In this document: positions 1 through 20,035 of the stretch, piece by piece | Layout of the letters: each line of letters begins with the position of its first letter | Numbering within the stretch: position 1 is the stretch's first letter | DNA from: Panulirus ornatus | Taxonomy: Eukaryota; Arthropoda; Malacostraca; Decapoda; Palinuridae | Direction: 5' to 3' | NCBI RefSeq assembly: GCF_036320965.1 | Contig: NC_092225.1 | Coordinates: 39,512,186 to 39,576,185 of the forward strand | DNA length: 64,000 nt | Program-made: the position numbers and the translations under genes | The notes under the pieces: model-generated | The model's database searches: none | Told to the model about the DNA's origin: nothing | What the model saw: only the letters and a program-made list of their open reading frames with translations

Positions 1-2614
<2,614 letters not shown>

Positions 2615-4340
2615 CCTAATAACCTTGCTCTTCTTCACATTTACTCTCAGCTTTCTTCTTTCACACACTTTACCAAACTCAGTCACCAGCTTTGCAGTTT
2701 CTCATATGAGTCAGCCATCAGCGCTGTATCAACAGCGAACAACAAATGCCTCACTTCCCAAGCTCTCTCATCCACAACGGACTGCATACTTGCCCCTCTT
2801 TCCAAAACTCTTGCATTCACCTCCCTAACAACCCCATCCATAAACAAATTAAACAACCATGGAGACATCACACACCCCTGCCGCAAACCTACATTCACTG
2901 ACAACCAATCACTTTCCTCTTTTCCTACACGTACACCTGCCTTACATCATCGATAAAAACCTTTCACTGCTTCTAACACCTTGCCTCCCGAATCATATAT
3001 TCTTAATACCTACCCCAGAGCATCTCTATCAACTTCAGCATATGCCTTCTAAAGATCCATAAATGCTACATACAAATCCATTTGCTTTTCTGATGATTTC
3101 TCACACACATTCTTCAAAGCAAACACCTAATCCACACATCCTTTACCACTTTTGAAACGACACTGCTCTTCCCCAATCTGACGCTCAGTACATGCCTTTA
3201 CCCTCTCAATCAAAATCCTACAATATAATTTCCTAGGAAGACTCAACAAAGTTATACCTCAGTATTTGAGCAGTCGCTTTTATCCCCTTTGCCATTGTAC
3301 AATGGCACTATGCAAGCATTCCGCCAATCCTCAGGCACCTCACCATGATGCATACATATGTTGAATAACCTTAAAAACCAGTCAACAATAGAATCACCCA
3401 CCTTTTTGATAAATTCCACTGCAATGCCATCCAAACCCGCTACCTTGCCGGCTTTCATTTTTCTCAAAGCTTTTACTACCTCTTCTCTGTTTACTAAATC
3501 ATTTTCCCTAACTCTCTCACTTTGCACACCATCTTGACCAAAACACCCTATATCTGCCAATCTATCATCAAACACATTCAAAATACCGTCAAAATACTCA
3601 CTCCATCTCCTTCTCACATCACCACTACCTGTTATCACCTCCCCATTAGCCCCCTTCACTGATGTTCCCATTTGTTCCTTTGTCTTACGCACTTTATTTA
3701 TCTCCTTCCAAAGCATCTTTTTATTCTCCCTAAAATTCAGTGATACTCTCTCACCCCAATTCTCATTTGCCCTCTTTTTCACATCTTACACCTTTCTCTT
3801 GACCTCCTGCCTCTTTCATTTATACATCTCCCACTCATTTGCATTTTTTCCCCGCAAAAATCGTCCAAATGCCTCTCACTTCTCTTTCACTAATAATATT
3901 ACTTCTTCATCCCACGACTCACTACCCTTTCTAATCTGCCCACCTCCCACGCTTCTCATTCCACAAGAATATTTTGCGCCAGCCATCACTGCTCCCTAAG
4001 TACATTCCATTCCTCCTCCACTCCCCTTACGTCCTTTGTTCTCACCTTTTTCCATTCTGTACTCAGGCTCTCAAACAAGTTTCCTTCCCAAACTCACTTA
4101 CTCTCACTACTCCTTTTACCCCAACATTCTCTCATCTTTTCTGAAGACCTTTAATAAATCTTCACCTTCGCCTCCACAAGAAGATGATCCGACATCCCTC
4201 CAGTTGCACCTCTCAGCATATCAACATCCAAAGGTCTCTTTCGCGCGACTATCAATTAACACGTAATCCAATAACGGTCCCCGGTCATTTCTCCTACTTA
4301 TATACGTATACTTATGTATATCACTCTCTTTAAACCAGGT
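2615..4340 (-). mobile_element. RTE-like LINE fragment (endonuclease C-terminus to RT), degraded
   Basis: Minus-strand copy lying tail-to-tail with the preceding element. It runs from mid endonuclease (TWFK region near 4,335) through the linker (about 3,252-3,782, with [18 protein letters not shown]) into RT with [14 protein letters not shown] (2,683-2,904). It stops at the KVIRY motif at 2,615, so C-terminus and 3' UTR are missing. FADD reads as FAVD here. Multiple frame breaks; no product expected. Confidence 0.87.
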
Positions 4341-5344
<1,004 letters not shown>

Positions 5345-5444
5345 NNNNNNNNNNNNNNNNNNNNNNNNNNNNNNNNNNNNNNNNNNNNNNNNNNNNNNNN
5401 NNNNNNNNNNNNNNNNNNNNNNNNNNNNNNNNNNNNNNNNNNNN
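5345..5444. other. Assembly gap, exactly 100 N
   Basis: One hundred consecutive N bases, a typical fixed-size scaffold gap. The real content is unknown; from the flanks it should hold the 5' part of a SINE and the start of a TA array. Confidence 0.99.
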
Positions 5445-5526
<82 letters not shown>

Positions 5527-5528
5527 CA
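5445..5528. repeat. (TA)n followed by (TAGA)n microsatellite
   Basis: About 46 bp of TA dinucleotide changes into a TAGA tetranucleotide tract (about 5,490-5,526), directly left of the Penelope-like element. Confidence 0.95.
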
Positions 5529-5534
5529 TACATA

Positions 5535-5875
5535 GATATTTTGGAAAGGATCACAATTTTGAGTGTGATCAAGATATTCCTATAAGCATACGGAAAAAGC
5601 AGAACACAAGATCCCAAGTGCACCCCCGCGCAATAATCACATCATCAGGTGAGACACAAGGGAGAAATGGAAGTCAGTTGATATACATCGAAGGGACGAA
5701 GCTAGGATGCCATTTGGTATATATGTGATTGCACAAAACATATAACGAGCGTTCATAAACTTATTAAACTTTTATCAAGAATAAAGTTATCTAATTTGTA
5801 TAGACCAGCACTAATATTAAGATTATAATTCTTTGTGTATTCAATAATAGAAGATTCAATGATATTTCTATTACC
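5535..5875 (-). repeat. PLE left terminal repeat, inverted copy of the 3' end
   Basis: Reverse complement of about 7,945-8,284. Matching landmarks include GGAAAGGATCACAATTTTGA, the CATTTGGTATA block, GAGCGTTCATAAACTT and TAATTCTTTGTGTATT. The match also covers the end of the PLE coding frame. Scattered mismatches show it is old. The ribozyme core is decayed here: CTGATGA survives on the minus strand at 5,642-5,648 but GAAA has become G-rich. Confidence 0.85.
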
Positions 5876-8063
5876 AAGAGAAAATCATATGTTCGTATTT
5901 CCCTTTACTATGCAGCTGTCTGTTCGACCATTTGACCAATTCCAAAACATTACTTTAAAGAAAAACATTGAATTAAAGAAACTTGAAATGGAGGAGGCTT
6001 TTCGCATAACAAGAGAGAAGAAACGCGCCTTTCAAATGCCAATACCAACATACTGGAAGAACCGGATGTTGGACTATTGCTATGATAGGTTAAGGAAAGA
6101 AGGCAATAGTCTACAAATGACATTAAATTGTAAGCTGGATTATCTTATTAAAAGCAGCGACTGGATCAAGAACACAAATCCATCTTTTGGGATAAACCTG
6201 TGTAATAAACAACTAGATAAGGATTTCTTGTGTGCATTAGGCTATGGTTTAAGTTTTGTGTGCTCTAACAGGAAAGCCAGCTGTGTTGATGTCACAAATT
6301 CTTTTTGTAATCAAGAGAAATACACTAATTTAAGTAATGATGAAATTAATATCTGTAAGGGTTTAGTGTATGCCAGTTTGTCAAAATCAGTGGAACCTAA
6401 TTGCCCTAAAAGATTTATAAGAGCTATTAACACCTTAAAAAAAGACAAGGATATACATATTACTAAAGCAGATAAGGCAAACATTGTTGTGATTTTAGAC
6501 AAAAGTGACTATTTATCTAAAATGAATGATCTTTTAAATGATGACACAACATGTTCTAAACTTAGAAAAAATCCCTTAGTAGCAGTTAATTCTCACTTCA
6601 ATAAAGAAATAAAGTTGTTCTTGAGAGGTAATAGTTCTGTCATCAAAAGTATGGCGTCTTTCTCCCCTTCATTGACATATATGTATGAACTTATCAAAAC
6701 ACATAAACAGAATATTCCAACAAGACCTATAATGAGTTCAGTAGGCTCAATCACATATAAACCGTCAAAATGGTTAGTTTCTTTACTAAGCCCTTTAGTG
6801 AGTTAGGTAGCAAATTCTAATATCATGAACAATGTAGATTCAGTCAACAAGCTAAACAATATCAATGTTAATTTTGATTTCAAACTACTTAGCTTTGATG
6901 TTTCCTCATTTTTCATTAAAGTTTCAGTTGATGACCTTTTAGAATATTTATTTGATGTCTTGGATGATATTCATTCACCTGTTTCAAAGTCTGTTTTCAT
7001 AGAACTGATAAAATTGAGTATAAAAGACTGTGTATTTGAATGCAATGGAGTTTATATGCTCAAAAATTTTGCATGGCAATGGGCAAACTTCTTTCACCTG
7101 TACTAAGTAATCTTTATGTGGAATTTTTTGAAACAAAATTACTAAGGGATATCTTACCTTCTAATGCAATATGGTTTAGGTAGATTATGTTCTTTGTGTT
7201 AGGCCAACAAATGAAAATTTACAAATATTTCTCCCCCTACTTAACAATTTAGTACCTTCCATCAAATTTACTGTAGAAAATGAAAATAATGGTATGTTAC
7301 CATTTGAAGATTGCATGATCCATAGGCAAGGAAACAAGTTTAAATTTAGCATATACAGAAAACCTACCGATGTATACTCATATATCCATTATTGCTCATC
7401 CCAACATGAGAGTTGAATTATGATCATTTCAATCTATGTTCCTTAGGGCATTGCGTATTTGTAGTCCAGTTTATTGATGATCAGTTTGAGAAAATATATT
7501 CTATTGAATCTAAGTTAAAGTACCCTAGATCTTTCATTGATAAATTCCCTAAGTTAGCAAAGAAATCATTTTATAGAATTGAGGCCAAACCTCCCATTGA
7601 CACCAAGAAACTTTTAATTCTCCCTTTTAATAGTACCTGCATTTTACTTCCATTGTTGCTCATATCCTTTAATGCAAATGTTGCCATTAGCAACAATAAT
7701 ACTATAAAGAATATCTTAATCAGGAATTCACCAGAAAATTCTTTTGGATGCATCTATAAAGTGCCATGTGGCAAATGTGATAAATCTTATGTTGGGCAGA
7801 CTGGTAAGGATCTATCTGTTAGACTTAAGCAACATGAATAGAATATAATAAATGCCTTCTTTAATCACGTTAAGAACTATGATCGTTGTATTGACTGGAC
7901 TAATGCTACCTCAGTTATTAACTCTAACTCTATTACCATGAGAAATATTATTGAATTTCCTATTACTAAATACACAAATAATTACAGTCTTGATATTAGT
8001 GATGGTCTGTACAAATTAGATAACTTTATTGTTGATAAAATCTGTGAAATGAAAAGTTTATGA
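5835..8063 (+). pseudogene. PLE polyprotein remnant: reverse transcriptase plus GIY-YIG endonuclease
   Basis: Encodes the PLE replication protein, a telomerase-related RT fused to a GIY-YIG nuclease. The N-terminal RT region is open to 6,806; ITKADKANIVVILDKSDYLS and IKTHKQNIPTRPIMSSVGS are diagnostic. Motif A reads LLSFDVSSFF (about 6,890), motif B LLSPVLSNLYVEFFE (about 7,085-7,130). The active-site region near 7,180 is broken, with WFR followed by a stop and a DY in place of DD. SIKFTVENE and SIYRKPTDVYSYIH follow in another frame. The GIY-YIG part reads GCIYKVPCGKCDKSYVGQTG (about 7,746-7,805). Stops occur at 6,804, 7,104 and 7,839, with at least three frameshifts; the terminal stop is at 8,061. 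It may start upstream at 5,835 or at Met 5,889. Not functional. Confidence 0.88.
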
Positions 8064-8284
8064 ACGCTCGTTGTATGTCTTGGACAACCGTATATTTACC
8101 AAATGGCGTCATAGCTTCGTTTCTTCGATGTATATCAACTGACTTATATTTTTCTCTTGTATCTCCCCTGATGATGTGATTATCACAAGAAAGTGCACTT
8201 GGGAACTTATCGTGTTTCATTTTCCTCGTGGACTCATAGGAATATCTTGATCATGAGCAAAATTGTGATACTTTCCAATACATA
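7945..8284 (+). repeat. PLE right terminal region (3' coding end plus tail)
   Basis: Partner of the inverted left repeat. It holds the last roughly 40 codons of the PLE frame (ending KICEMKSL and stop at 8,061), then a conserved tail. The tail has the GAACGCTCG motif, CCAAATGGCGTC, the hammerhead-like core and the terminal AAAATTGTGATACTTTCCAATA. The same tail recurs at 40,412-40,630 and 46,249-46,392. Confidence 0.86.
8160..8207 (+). ncRNA. Hammerhead-ribozyme-like motif in PLE tail
   Basis: Contains the core CTGATGA (8,168-8,174). A five-pair stem-loop follows: TGTGA at 8,175-8,179, loop TTA, TCACA at 8,183-8,187. One extra A precedes GAAA (8,189-8,192). AGTGCACT (8,192-8,199) is self-complementary and could act as a very short stem III, perhaps between two molecules. 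CCC (8,165-8,167) can pair with GGG (8,201-8,203) as stem I, which puts the predicted cut after position 8,200. Hammerhead ribozymes are established in PLE terminal repeats. Activity here is an inference. Confidence 0.6.
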
Positions 8285-9164
<880 letters not shown>

Positions 9165-9295
9165 TTATTTTGCTTTTTCGCTGTCTCCCGCGTTAGGGAG
9201 GTAGCGCAAGGAAACAGACGAAAGAATGGCCAAACCAACCAACATAAACATGTATATACATACACGTCCACGCACGCAAATATACATACCTATAC

Positions 9296-9305
9296 ATTTC
9301 AACGT
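9296..9305. repeat. Target-site duplication, left copy
   Basis: ATTTCAACGT immediately before the inserted SINE. The identical 10 bases recur at 9,542-9,551 after its A-tail. Confidence 0.85.
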
Positions 9306-9541
9306 TATCCCTGGGGTTAGGGGAATAAGAATACTTCCCACGTATTCCCTGCGTGTCGTAGAAGGCGACTAAAAGGGGAGGGAGCGGGGGGCTGGAAATC
9401 TTCCCCTCTCGTTTTTTTTTTAATTTTCCAAAAGAAGGAACAGAGGGGGCCAGGTGAGGATATTCCAAAAAAGGCCCAGTCCTCTGTTCTTAACGCTACC
9501 TCGCCAACGCGGGAAATGGCGAATAGTTTAAAAAAAAAAAA
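9306..9541 (+). mobile_element. SINE-like element nested in a LINE 3' UTR, with target-site duplication
   Basis: The clearest copy of the short element. It runs from TATCCCTGGGGTTAGGGG through the GTGTCGTAGAAGGCGACTAA block and CCAACGCGGGAAATGGCG to an A-run, about 236 bp. It sits within the 3' UTR of the minus-strand LINE and is bracketed by a perfect 10-bp duplication. It therefore inserted by retroposition. This copy has an A-tail but no TA repeats, so TA is not an obligate part of the element. Confidence 0.93.
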
Positions 9542-9551
9542 ATTTCAACGT
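9542..9551. repeat. Target-site duplication, right copy
   Basis: ATTTCAACGT directly after the A-tail of the SINE; pairs with 9,296-9,305. After it the LINE 3' UTR resumes (ATACATATATATACATAC). Confidence 0.85.
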
Positions 9552-12279
9552 ATACATATATATACATACACAGACATATACATATATACACATGCACACA
9601 ATTCAATTCATACTGTCTGCCTTTATTCATTCTCATCGCCACACCGCCACACATGAAATAACAACTCCCTTCCCCAAATGTGCGTGAGGTAGCGCTAGGA
9701 AAAGACAACGAAGGCCCCATTCGTTCACATTCAGTCTCTAGCTGTCATGTATAATGCACTGAAACCACAACTATCTTTCCAAATCCAGGCCCCAGAACTT
9801 TCCATGGTTTACCCCAGACACCTCACACGCCCTGGTACAATCTATTGACAGCACGTCGACCCCGGTATACCACATCGTTCCAATTCACTCTATTCCTTGC
9901 CCGCCTTTCACCCTCCTGCATATTCAGGCCCCGAACACTCAAAATCTTTTTCACTCCAACTTTCCACCTCCAATTTTGTCTCCCACTTCTCGTTCCCTCC
10001 ATCTCTGACACATATATCCTCTTGGTCAATCTTTCCTCACTCATTCTTTCCATGTGATCAAACCATTTCAAAACACGCTCCTCTGCTCTCTCAACCACAC
10101 TGTTTTTACTACTACACATCTCTCTTACCCTTTTATTACTTAGTCGATCAAACCACCTCACACCACACATTGTCCTCAAACATCTCATTTCCAGCACATG
10201 CACCCTCCTCCGCAGAACTCTATCTATAGCCCACTCCTTGCAACTATATAACCTTGTTTGAACCACTATTCCTTCAAATATACCTATTTTTGCTTTCCGA
10301 GATAATGTTCTCGACTTCCACACGTTCTTCAACGCTCCCAGAACTATCGCCCTTTCCCCCACCCTATGATTCACCTCCGCTTCCATGGTTCCATCCGCTG
10401 CCAAATCCTCTCACAGATATCTAAAACACTTCAGTTTCTTCATTTTTTATCCATTCAAATTTACCTCCCAATTGACTTGTCCCTCAACCCTACTGTACCT
10501 AATAACCTTGCTCTTTTTACATTTACTCTTAACTTTCTTCTTTCACACACTTTACCAAACTCAGTCACCAGCTTCTCCAATTTTTCAGACGAATCAGCCA
10601 CCAGCGATGTATCATCAGCGAACAACAACTGACTCGCTTCCCAAGCTCTCTCATCCACAACAGACTTCATACTTGCCCCTCTTTCGAAAACTCTTGCATT
10701 CACTTCCCTAACAACCGCATTATTAAACAAATTAAACAACCATGGAGACATCACACACCCCTACCGTGATACAATATTCACTGAGAGCCAATAACTTTCC
10801 TCTCTTCCTACACGTTCACATGCGTTACATCCTCGATAAAAACTTTTCACTGCTTCTAACAACTTGCCTCCCCACACCATATATTGTTAATATCTTCCAC
10901 AGAGCATCTCTATCAACTCTATCATATGCCTTCTCCAGATCCGTAGATGCTACATACAAATTCATTTGCTTTTCTGCGTATTTTTCACATAAATTCTTCA
11001 AAGTAAACACCTGATCCACACATCCTCTACCACTTCTGAAAACACAATGCTCTTCCCTAATCTGAAGCTCTGGACATGCGTTCACTCTCTTAATCAGTGC
11101 CCTCCCATATAATTTCCCAGGAAGACTCAACAAACTTATACCTCTGTAATATGAGCACTCACTTTCTCTCCTTTGCCTTAGTACAATTGCATTGTGGAAG
11201 CATTCCGCCAATCCTCAGGCACCTTACCATAAGTCATACATACATTAAATAACCTTTCCAACCAGTCAACGATATAGTCACCCGCTATTTTGACAAATTT
11301 CACTGCGATACCCACCAAACCCGCTGCCTTGCTGGGTTTCTTCTTCTGCGAAGCTTTCACTACCACATCTCTTTTCACCAATTCATTCTCCCTAACCCTC
11401 TCACTTTGCACACCACATCGACCAAAACACCATTGATCTGCCACTCTATCATCATACAAATTCAAGAAACCTTCAAAATGCTTCCTCCATCTCCTCACAT
11501 CACCACTACTTATCACCTTCCCATTTGCGCCCTTCACTGAAGTTTCCATTTTTCCTTTGTCTTACGCACTTTATTTACCTACTTCCAAAACATCTTTTAA
11601 TTCTCCCTAAAATTTGATGATTCTCTCTCTCACACCACCTCTCATATGCCATCTTTTTCCCCTCTTGCACCTTTCTCTTAACATCCTGCCTCTTTCTTTT
11701 ATACATCGCCTAGTCATTTGCATTATTTCCCTGCAAAAATCGTCCAAATGCCTCTCTCTTTTCTTTCACTAATAATCTTACTTCCTCATCCCATCACTCA
11801 CTACCCTTTCTAATCTACCCAACTACCACGCTTCTCATGTCACAAGCATCTTTTACACAAGCCATCACTGCTTCCATAAATACATCATATTCCTCCCCCA
11901 CTCCCCTTACCTCCTTTGTTCCCACCATTTTCCATTCTGTAGTCAGTCTTTCCTGGTACTTCCTCAAACAAGTCTCCTACCCAAGCTCACTCACTCTTAC
12001 TACTCTCTTTACCCCAACATTCCCTCTTCTTTTCTGAAAACCCCTACAAATCTTCACCTTCGACTCCACAAGATAATGATAAGACATCCATCCAGTTGCA
12101 CCTCTCAGCACATTAACATCCAAAAGTCTCTCTTTCACGCACCTATCAATTAAGACGTAATCCAATAACGCTCTCTGGCCATCTCTCCTACTTACATACG
12201 TATACTTATGTATATCTTGCTTTTTAAACCAGGTATTCCCAATCACCAGTCCTTTTTCAGCACATAAATCTACAACTAC

Positions 12280-15956
<3,677 letters not shown>

Positions 15957-16020
<64 letters not shown>
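15957..16020. repeat. (TA)n microsatellite
   Basis: Pure TA tract between the LINE A-rich end (AAAAAATATAAAATAATA) and the SINE 5' end. Confidence 0.96.
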
Positions 16021-16023
<3 letters not shown>

Positions 16024-16262
16024 GGGGATAGGGGATTAAGAATACTTCCCACGTATTCCCTGCGTGTCGTAGAAGGCGACTAAAAGGGGAGGGAGCGGGG
16101 GCTGGAAATCCTCCCCTCTCATTTATTTTATTTTTTTTTTTTTTCCCAAAAGAAGGAACAGAGAATTGGGCCAGGTGAGGGTATTCCCTCAAAGGCCCAG
16201 TCCTCTGTTCTTAATGCTACCTCGCTAACGCGGGAAATGGCGAATAGTTTAAAAGAAAAAAA
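16021..16262 (+). mobile_element. SINE-like element, full length
   Basis: Plus-orientation SINE with the variant stretch CTCTCATTTATTTTATT in its T-rich middle, shared with the copy at 23,262-23,506. It ends TTTAAAAGAAAAAAAG before the TA array. Confidence 0.9.
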
Positions 16263-17111
<849 letters not shown>

Positions 17112-20027
17112 TGTGATAGAATGTAAGAAAATAAATTCCCGATTAATATGGGTAAAATTGAAAGTTGATGGAGAGAGGTGGGTGATTATTGGTGCATATG
17201 CACCTGGGCATGAGAAGAAAGATCATGAGAGGCAAGTGTTTTGGGAGCAGCTAAATGAGTGTGTTAGCGGTTTTGATGCACGAGACCGGGTTATAGTGAT
17301 GGGTGATTTGAATGCAAAGGTGAGTAATGTGGCAGTTGAGGGAATAATTGGTATGCATGGGGTGTTCAGTGTTGTAAATGGAAATGGTGAAGAGCTTGTA
17401 GATTTATGTGCTGAAAAAGGACTGATGATTGGGAATACCTGGTTTAAAAAGCGAGATATACATAAGTATACTTATGTAAGTAGGAGAGATGGCCAGAGAG
17501 CGTTATTGGATTACGTGTTAATTGACAGGCGTGCGAAAGAGAGACTTTTGGATGTCAATGTGCTGAGAGGTGCAACTGGAGGGATGTCTGATCATTATCT
17601 TGTGGAGGCTAAGGTGAAGATTAGTATGGGTTTTCAGAAAAGAGGAGTGAATGTTGGGGTGAAGAAGGTGGTGAGAGTAAGTGAGCTTGGGAAGGAGACC
17701 TGTGTGAGAAGTATCAGGAGAGACTGTGTACAGAATGGAAAAAGGTGAGAACAATGGAAGTAAGGGGAGTGGGGGAGGAATGGGATGTATTTAGGGAATC
17801 AGTGATGGATTGCGCAAAAGATGCTTGTGGCATGAGAAGAGTGGGAGGTGGGCTGTTTAGAAAGGGTAGTGAGTGGTGGGATGAAGAAGTAAGAGTATTA
17901 GTGAAAGAGAAGAGAGAGGCATTTGGACGATTTTTGCAGGGAAAAAATGCAATTGAGTGGGAGAAGTATAAAAGAAAGAGACAGGAGGTCAAGAGAAAGG
18001 TGCAAGAGGTGAAAAAAAGGGCAAATGAGAGTTGGGGTGAGAGACTATCAGTAAATTTTAGGGAGAATAAAAAGATGTTCTGGAAGGAGGTAAATAGGGT
18101 GCGTAAGACAAGGGAGCAAATGGGAACTTCAGTGAAGGGCGTAAATGGGGAGGTGATAACAAGTAGTGGTGATGTGAGAAGGAGATGGAATGAGTATTTT
18201 GAAGGTTTGTTGAATGTGTCTGATGACAGAGTGGCAGATATAGGGTGTTTTGGTCGAGGTGGTGTGCAAAGTGAGAGGGTTAGGGAAAATGATTTGGTAA
18301 ACAGAGAAGAGGTAGTAAAAGCTTTGCGGAAGATGAAAGCCGGCAAGGCAGCAGGTTTGGATGGTATTGCAGTGGAATTTATTAAAAAAGGGGGTGACTG
18401 TATTGTTGACTGGTTGGTAAGGTTATTTAATGTATGTATGACTCATGGTGAGGTGCCTGAGGATTGGCGGAATGCGTGCATAGTGCCATTGTACAAAGGC
18501 AAAGGGGATAAGAGTGAGTGCTCAAATTACAGAGGTATAAGTTTGTTGAGTATTCCTGGTAAATTATATGGGAGGGTATTGATTGAGAGGGTGAAGGCAT
18601 GTACAGAGCATCAGATTGGGGAAGAGCAGTGTGGTTTCAGAAGTGGTAGAGGATGTGTGGATCAGGTGTTTGCTTTGAAGAATGTATGTGAGAAATACTT
18701 AGAAAAGCAAATGGATTTGTATGTAGCATTTATGGATCTGGAGAAGGCATATGATAGAGTTGATAGAGATGCTCTGTGGAAGGTATTAAGAATATATGGT
18801 GTGGGAGGCAAGTTGTTAGAAGCAGTGAAAAGTTTTTATCGAGGATGTAAGGCATGTGTACGTGTAGGAAGAGAGGAAAGTGATTGGTTCTCAGTGAATG
18901 TAGGTTTGCGGCAGGGGTGTGTGATGTCTCCATGGTTGTTTAATTTGTTTATGGATGGGGTTGTTAGGGAGGTAAATGCAAGAGTCTTGGAAAGAGGGGC
19001 AAGTATGAAGTCTGTTGGGGATGAGAGAGCTTGGGAAGTGAGTCAGTTGTTGTTCGCTGATGATACAGCGCTGGTGGCTGATTCATGTGAGAAACTGCAG
19101 AAGCTGGTGACTGAGTTTGGTAAAGTGTGTGGAAGAAGAAAGTTAAGAGTAAATGTGAATAAGAGCAAGGTTATTAGGTACAGTAGGGTTGAGGGTCAAG
19201 TCAATTGGGAGGTGAGTTTGAATGGAGAAAAACTGGAGGAAGTGAAGTGTTTTAGATATCTGGGAGTGGATCTGTCAGCGGATGGAACCATGGAAGCGGA
19301 AGTGGATCATAGGGTGGGGGAGGGGGCGAAAATTTTGGGAGCCTTGAAAAATGTGTGGAAGTCGAGAACATTATCTCGGAAAGCAAAAATGGGTATGTTT
19401 GAAGGAATAGTGGTTCCAACAATGTTGTATGGTTGCGAGGCGTGGGCTATGGATAGAGTTGTGCGCAGGAGGATGGATGTGCTGGAAATGAGATGTTTGA
19501 GGACAATGTGTGGTGTGAGGTGGTTTGATCGAGTAAGTAACGTAAGGGTAAGAGAGATGTGTGGAAATAAAAAGAGCGTGGTTGAGAGAGCAGAAGAGGG
19601 TGTTTTGAAATGGTTTGGGCACATGGAGAGAATGAGTGAGGAAAGATTGACCAAGAGGATATATGTGTCGGAGGTGGAGGGAACGAGGAGAAGAGGGAGA
19701 CCAAATTGGAGGTGGAAAGATGGAGTGAAAAGGATTTTGTGTGATCGGGGCCTGAACATGCAGGAGGGTGAAAGGAGGGCAAGGAATAGAGTGAATTGGA
19801 GCGATGTGGTATACAGGGGTTGACGTGCTGTCAGTGGATTGAATCAAGGCATGTGAAGCGTCCGGGGTAAACCATGGAAAGCTGTGTAGGTATGTATATT
19901 TGCGTGTGTGGACGTGTGTATGTACATGTGTATGGGGGGGGGGGGTTGGGCCATTTCTTTCGTCTGTTTCCTTGCGCTACCTCGCAAACGCGGGAGACAG
20001 CGACAAAGTATAAAAAAAAAAAAAAAA
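17112..20027 (+). mobile_element. RTE-like LINE, long young-looking copy
   Basis: Plus-strand copy of about 2.9 kb. It is 5'-truncated in the endonuclease (starts at VIECKKINS), carries the full RT and C-terminal domain, and ends with a short-type 3' UTR (19,824-20,027) and an A-run. The sequence is very close to the copies at 24,987-28,206 and 31,410-34,354, which suggests recent amplification. It is preceded by the 850-bp TA array and followed directly by the inverted half of the next LINE. Confidence 0.93.
17113..19823 (+). pseudogene. LINE ORF: AP endonuclease plus reverse transcriptase, one frameshift
   Basis: The enzyme nicks target DNA and copies LINE RNA onto it. The endonuclease part (17,113-17,748) shows [23 protein letters not shown] (catalytic Asp/Asn), YVLIDRRAKE and GGMSDHYLVEAKV (Asp/His). 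RT lies in the 692-codon frame 17,745-19,823. It has [31 protein letters not shown], motif [12 protein letters not shown], motif [15 protein letters not shown], motif [16 protein letters not shown] and CFRYLGVDL. The C-terminus has [11 protein letters not shown] and [13 protein letters not shown]. The two frames are split by a one-base deletion near 17,707 (TGTGTGAGAAG against TGTGTGAGGAAG in another copy). The first roughly 100 codons are missing. The family assignment to the RTE clade rests on the single ORF, APE type and short 3' UTR; related APE clades are possible. Confidence 0.85.
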
Positions 20028-20035
20028 AATATATA

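Larger units (their letters stand above)
5529..8284 (+). mobile_element. Penelope-like element (PLE) with inverted terminal copies
   Basis: Complete-looking but dead Penelope-like retroelement. The left 340 bp is an inverted copy of the element's own 3' end. It is followed by an RT plus GIY-YIG reading frame (about 5,835-8,063) and a roughly 220-bp 3' tail. The arrangement matches the pseudo-LTR organisation known for PLEs. The 3' end (CTTTCCAATA) runs straight into TA repeats. The element is AT-richer than the surrounding LINEs and unrelated to them. Confidence 0.88.
9165..12279 (-). mobile_element. RTE-like LINE, long copy with a SINE inserted in its 3' UTR
   Basis: Minus-strand copy about 2.9 kb long without the inserted SINE (9,306-9,541). 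The long-type 3' UTR spans 9,165-9,835 with the AGCTAGAGACTGAATG block. The RT/C-terminal frame spans about 9,823-11,550. Motif A reads [20 protein letters not shown], motif C FADDTSLVADS. The linker and the endonuclease C-terminus follow, with YVLIDR and GWMSYHYLVESKVKI (about 12,055-12,160; canonical SDH is altered to SYH). The copy is 5'-truncated at 12,279. Many stops and frameshifts and a C-terminus unlike the young subfamily indicate an old insertion. Confidence 0.88.

Noticed and set aside
19307..19847. Recurring antisense frames of 111-158 codons (MFRPRSHK..., MIQSTDST..., MPSFHPPA...) found at every LINE copy
   Set aside because: They are shadows opposite the LINE C-terminal domain; their conservation follows from LINE identity.
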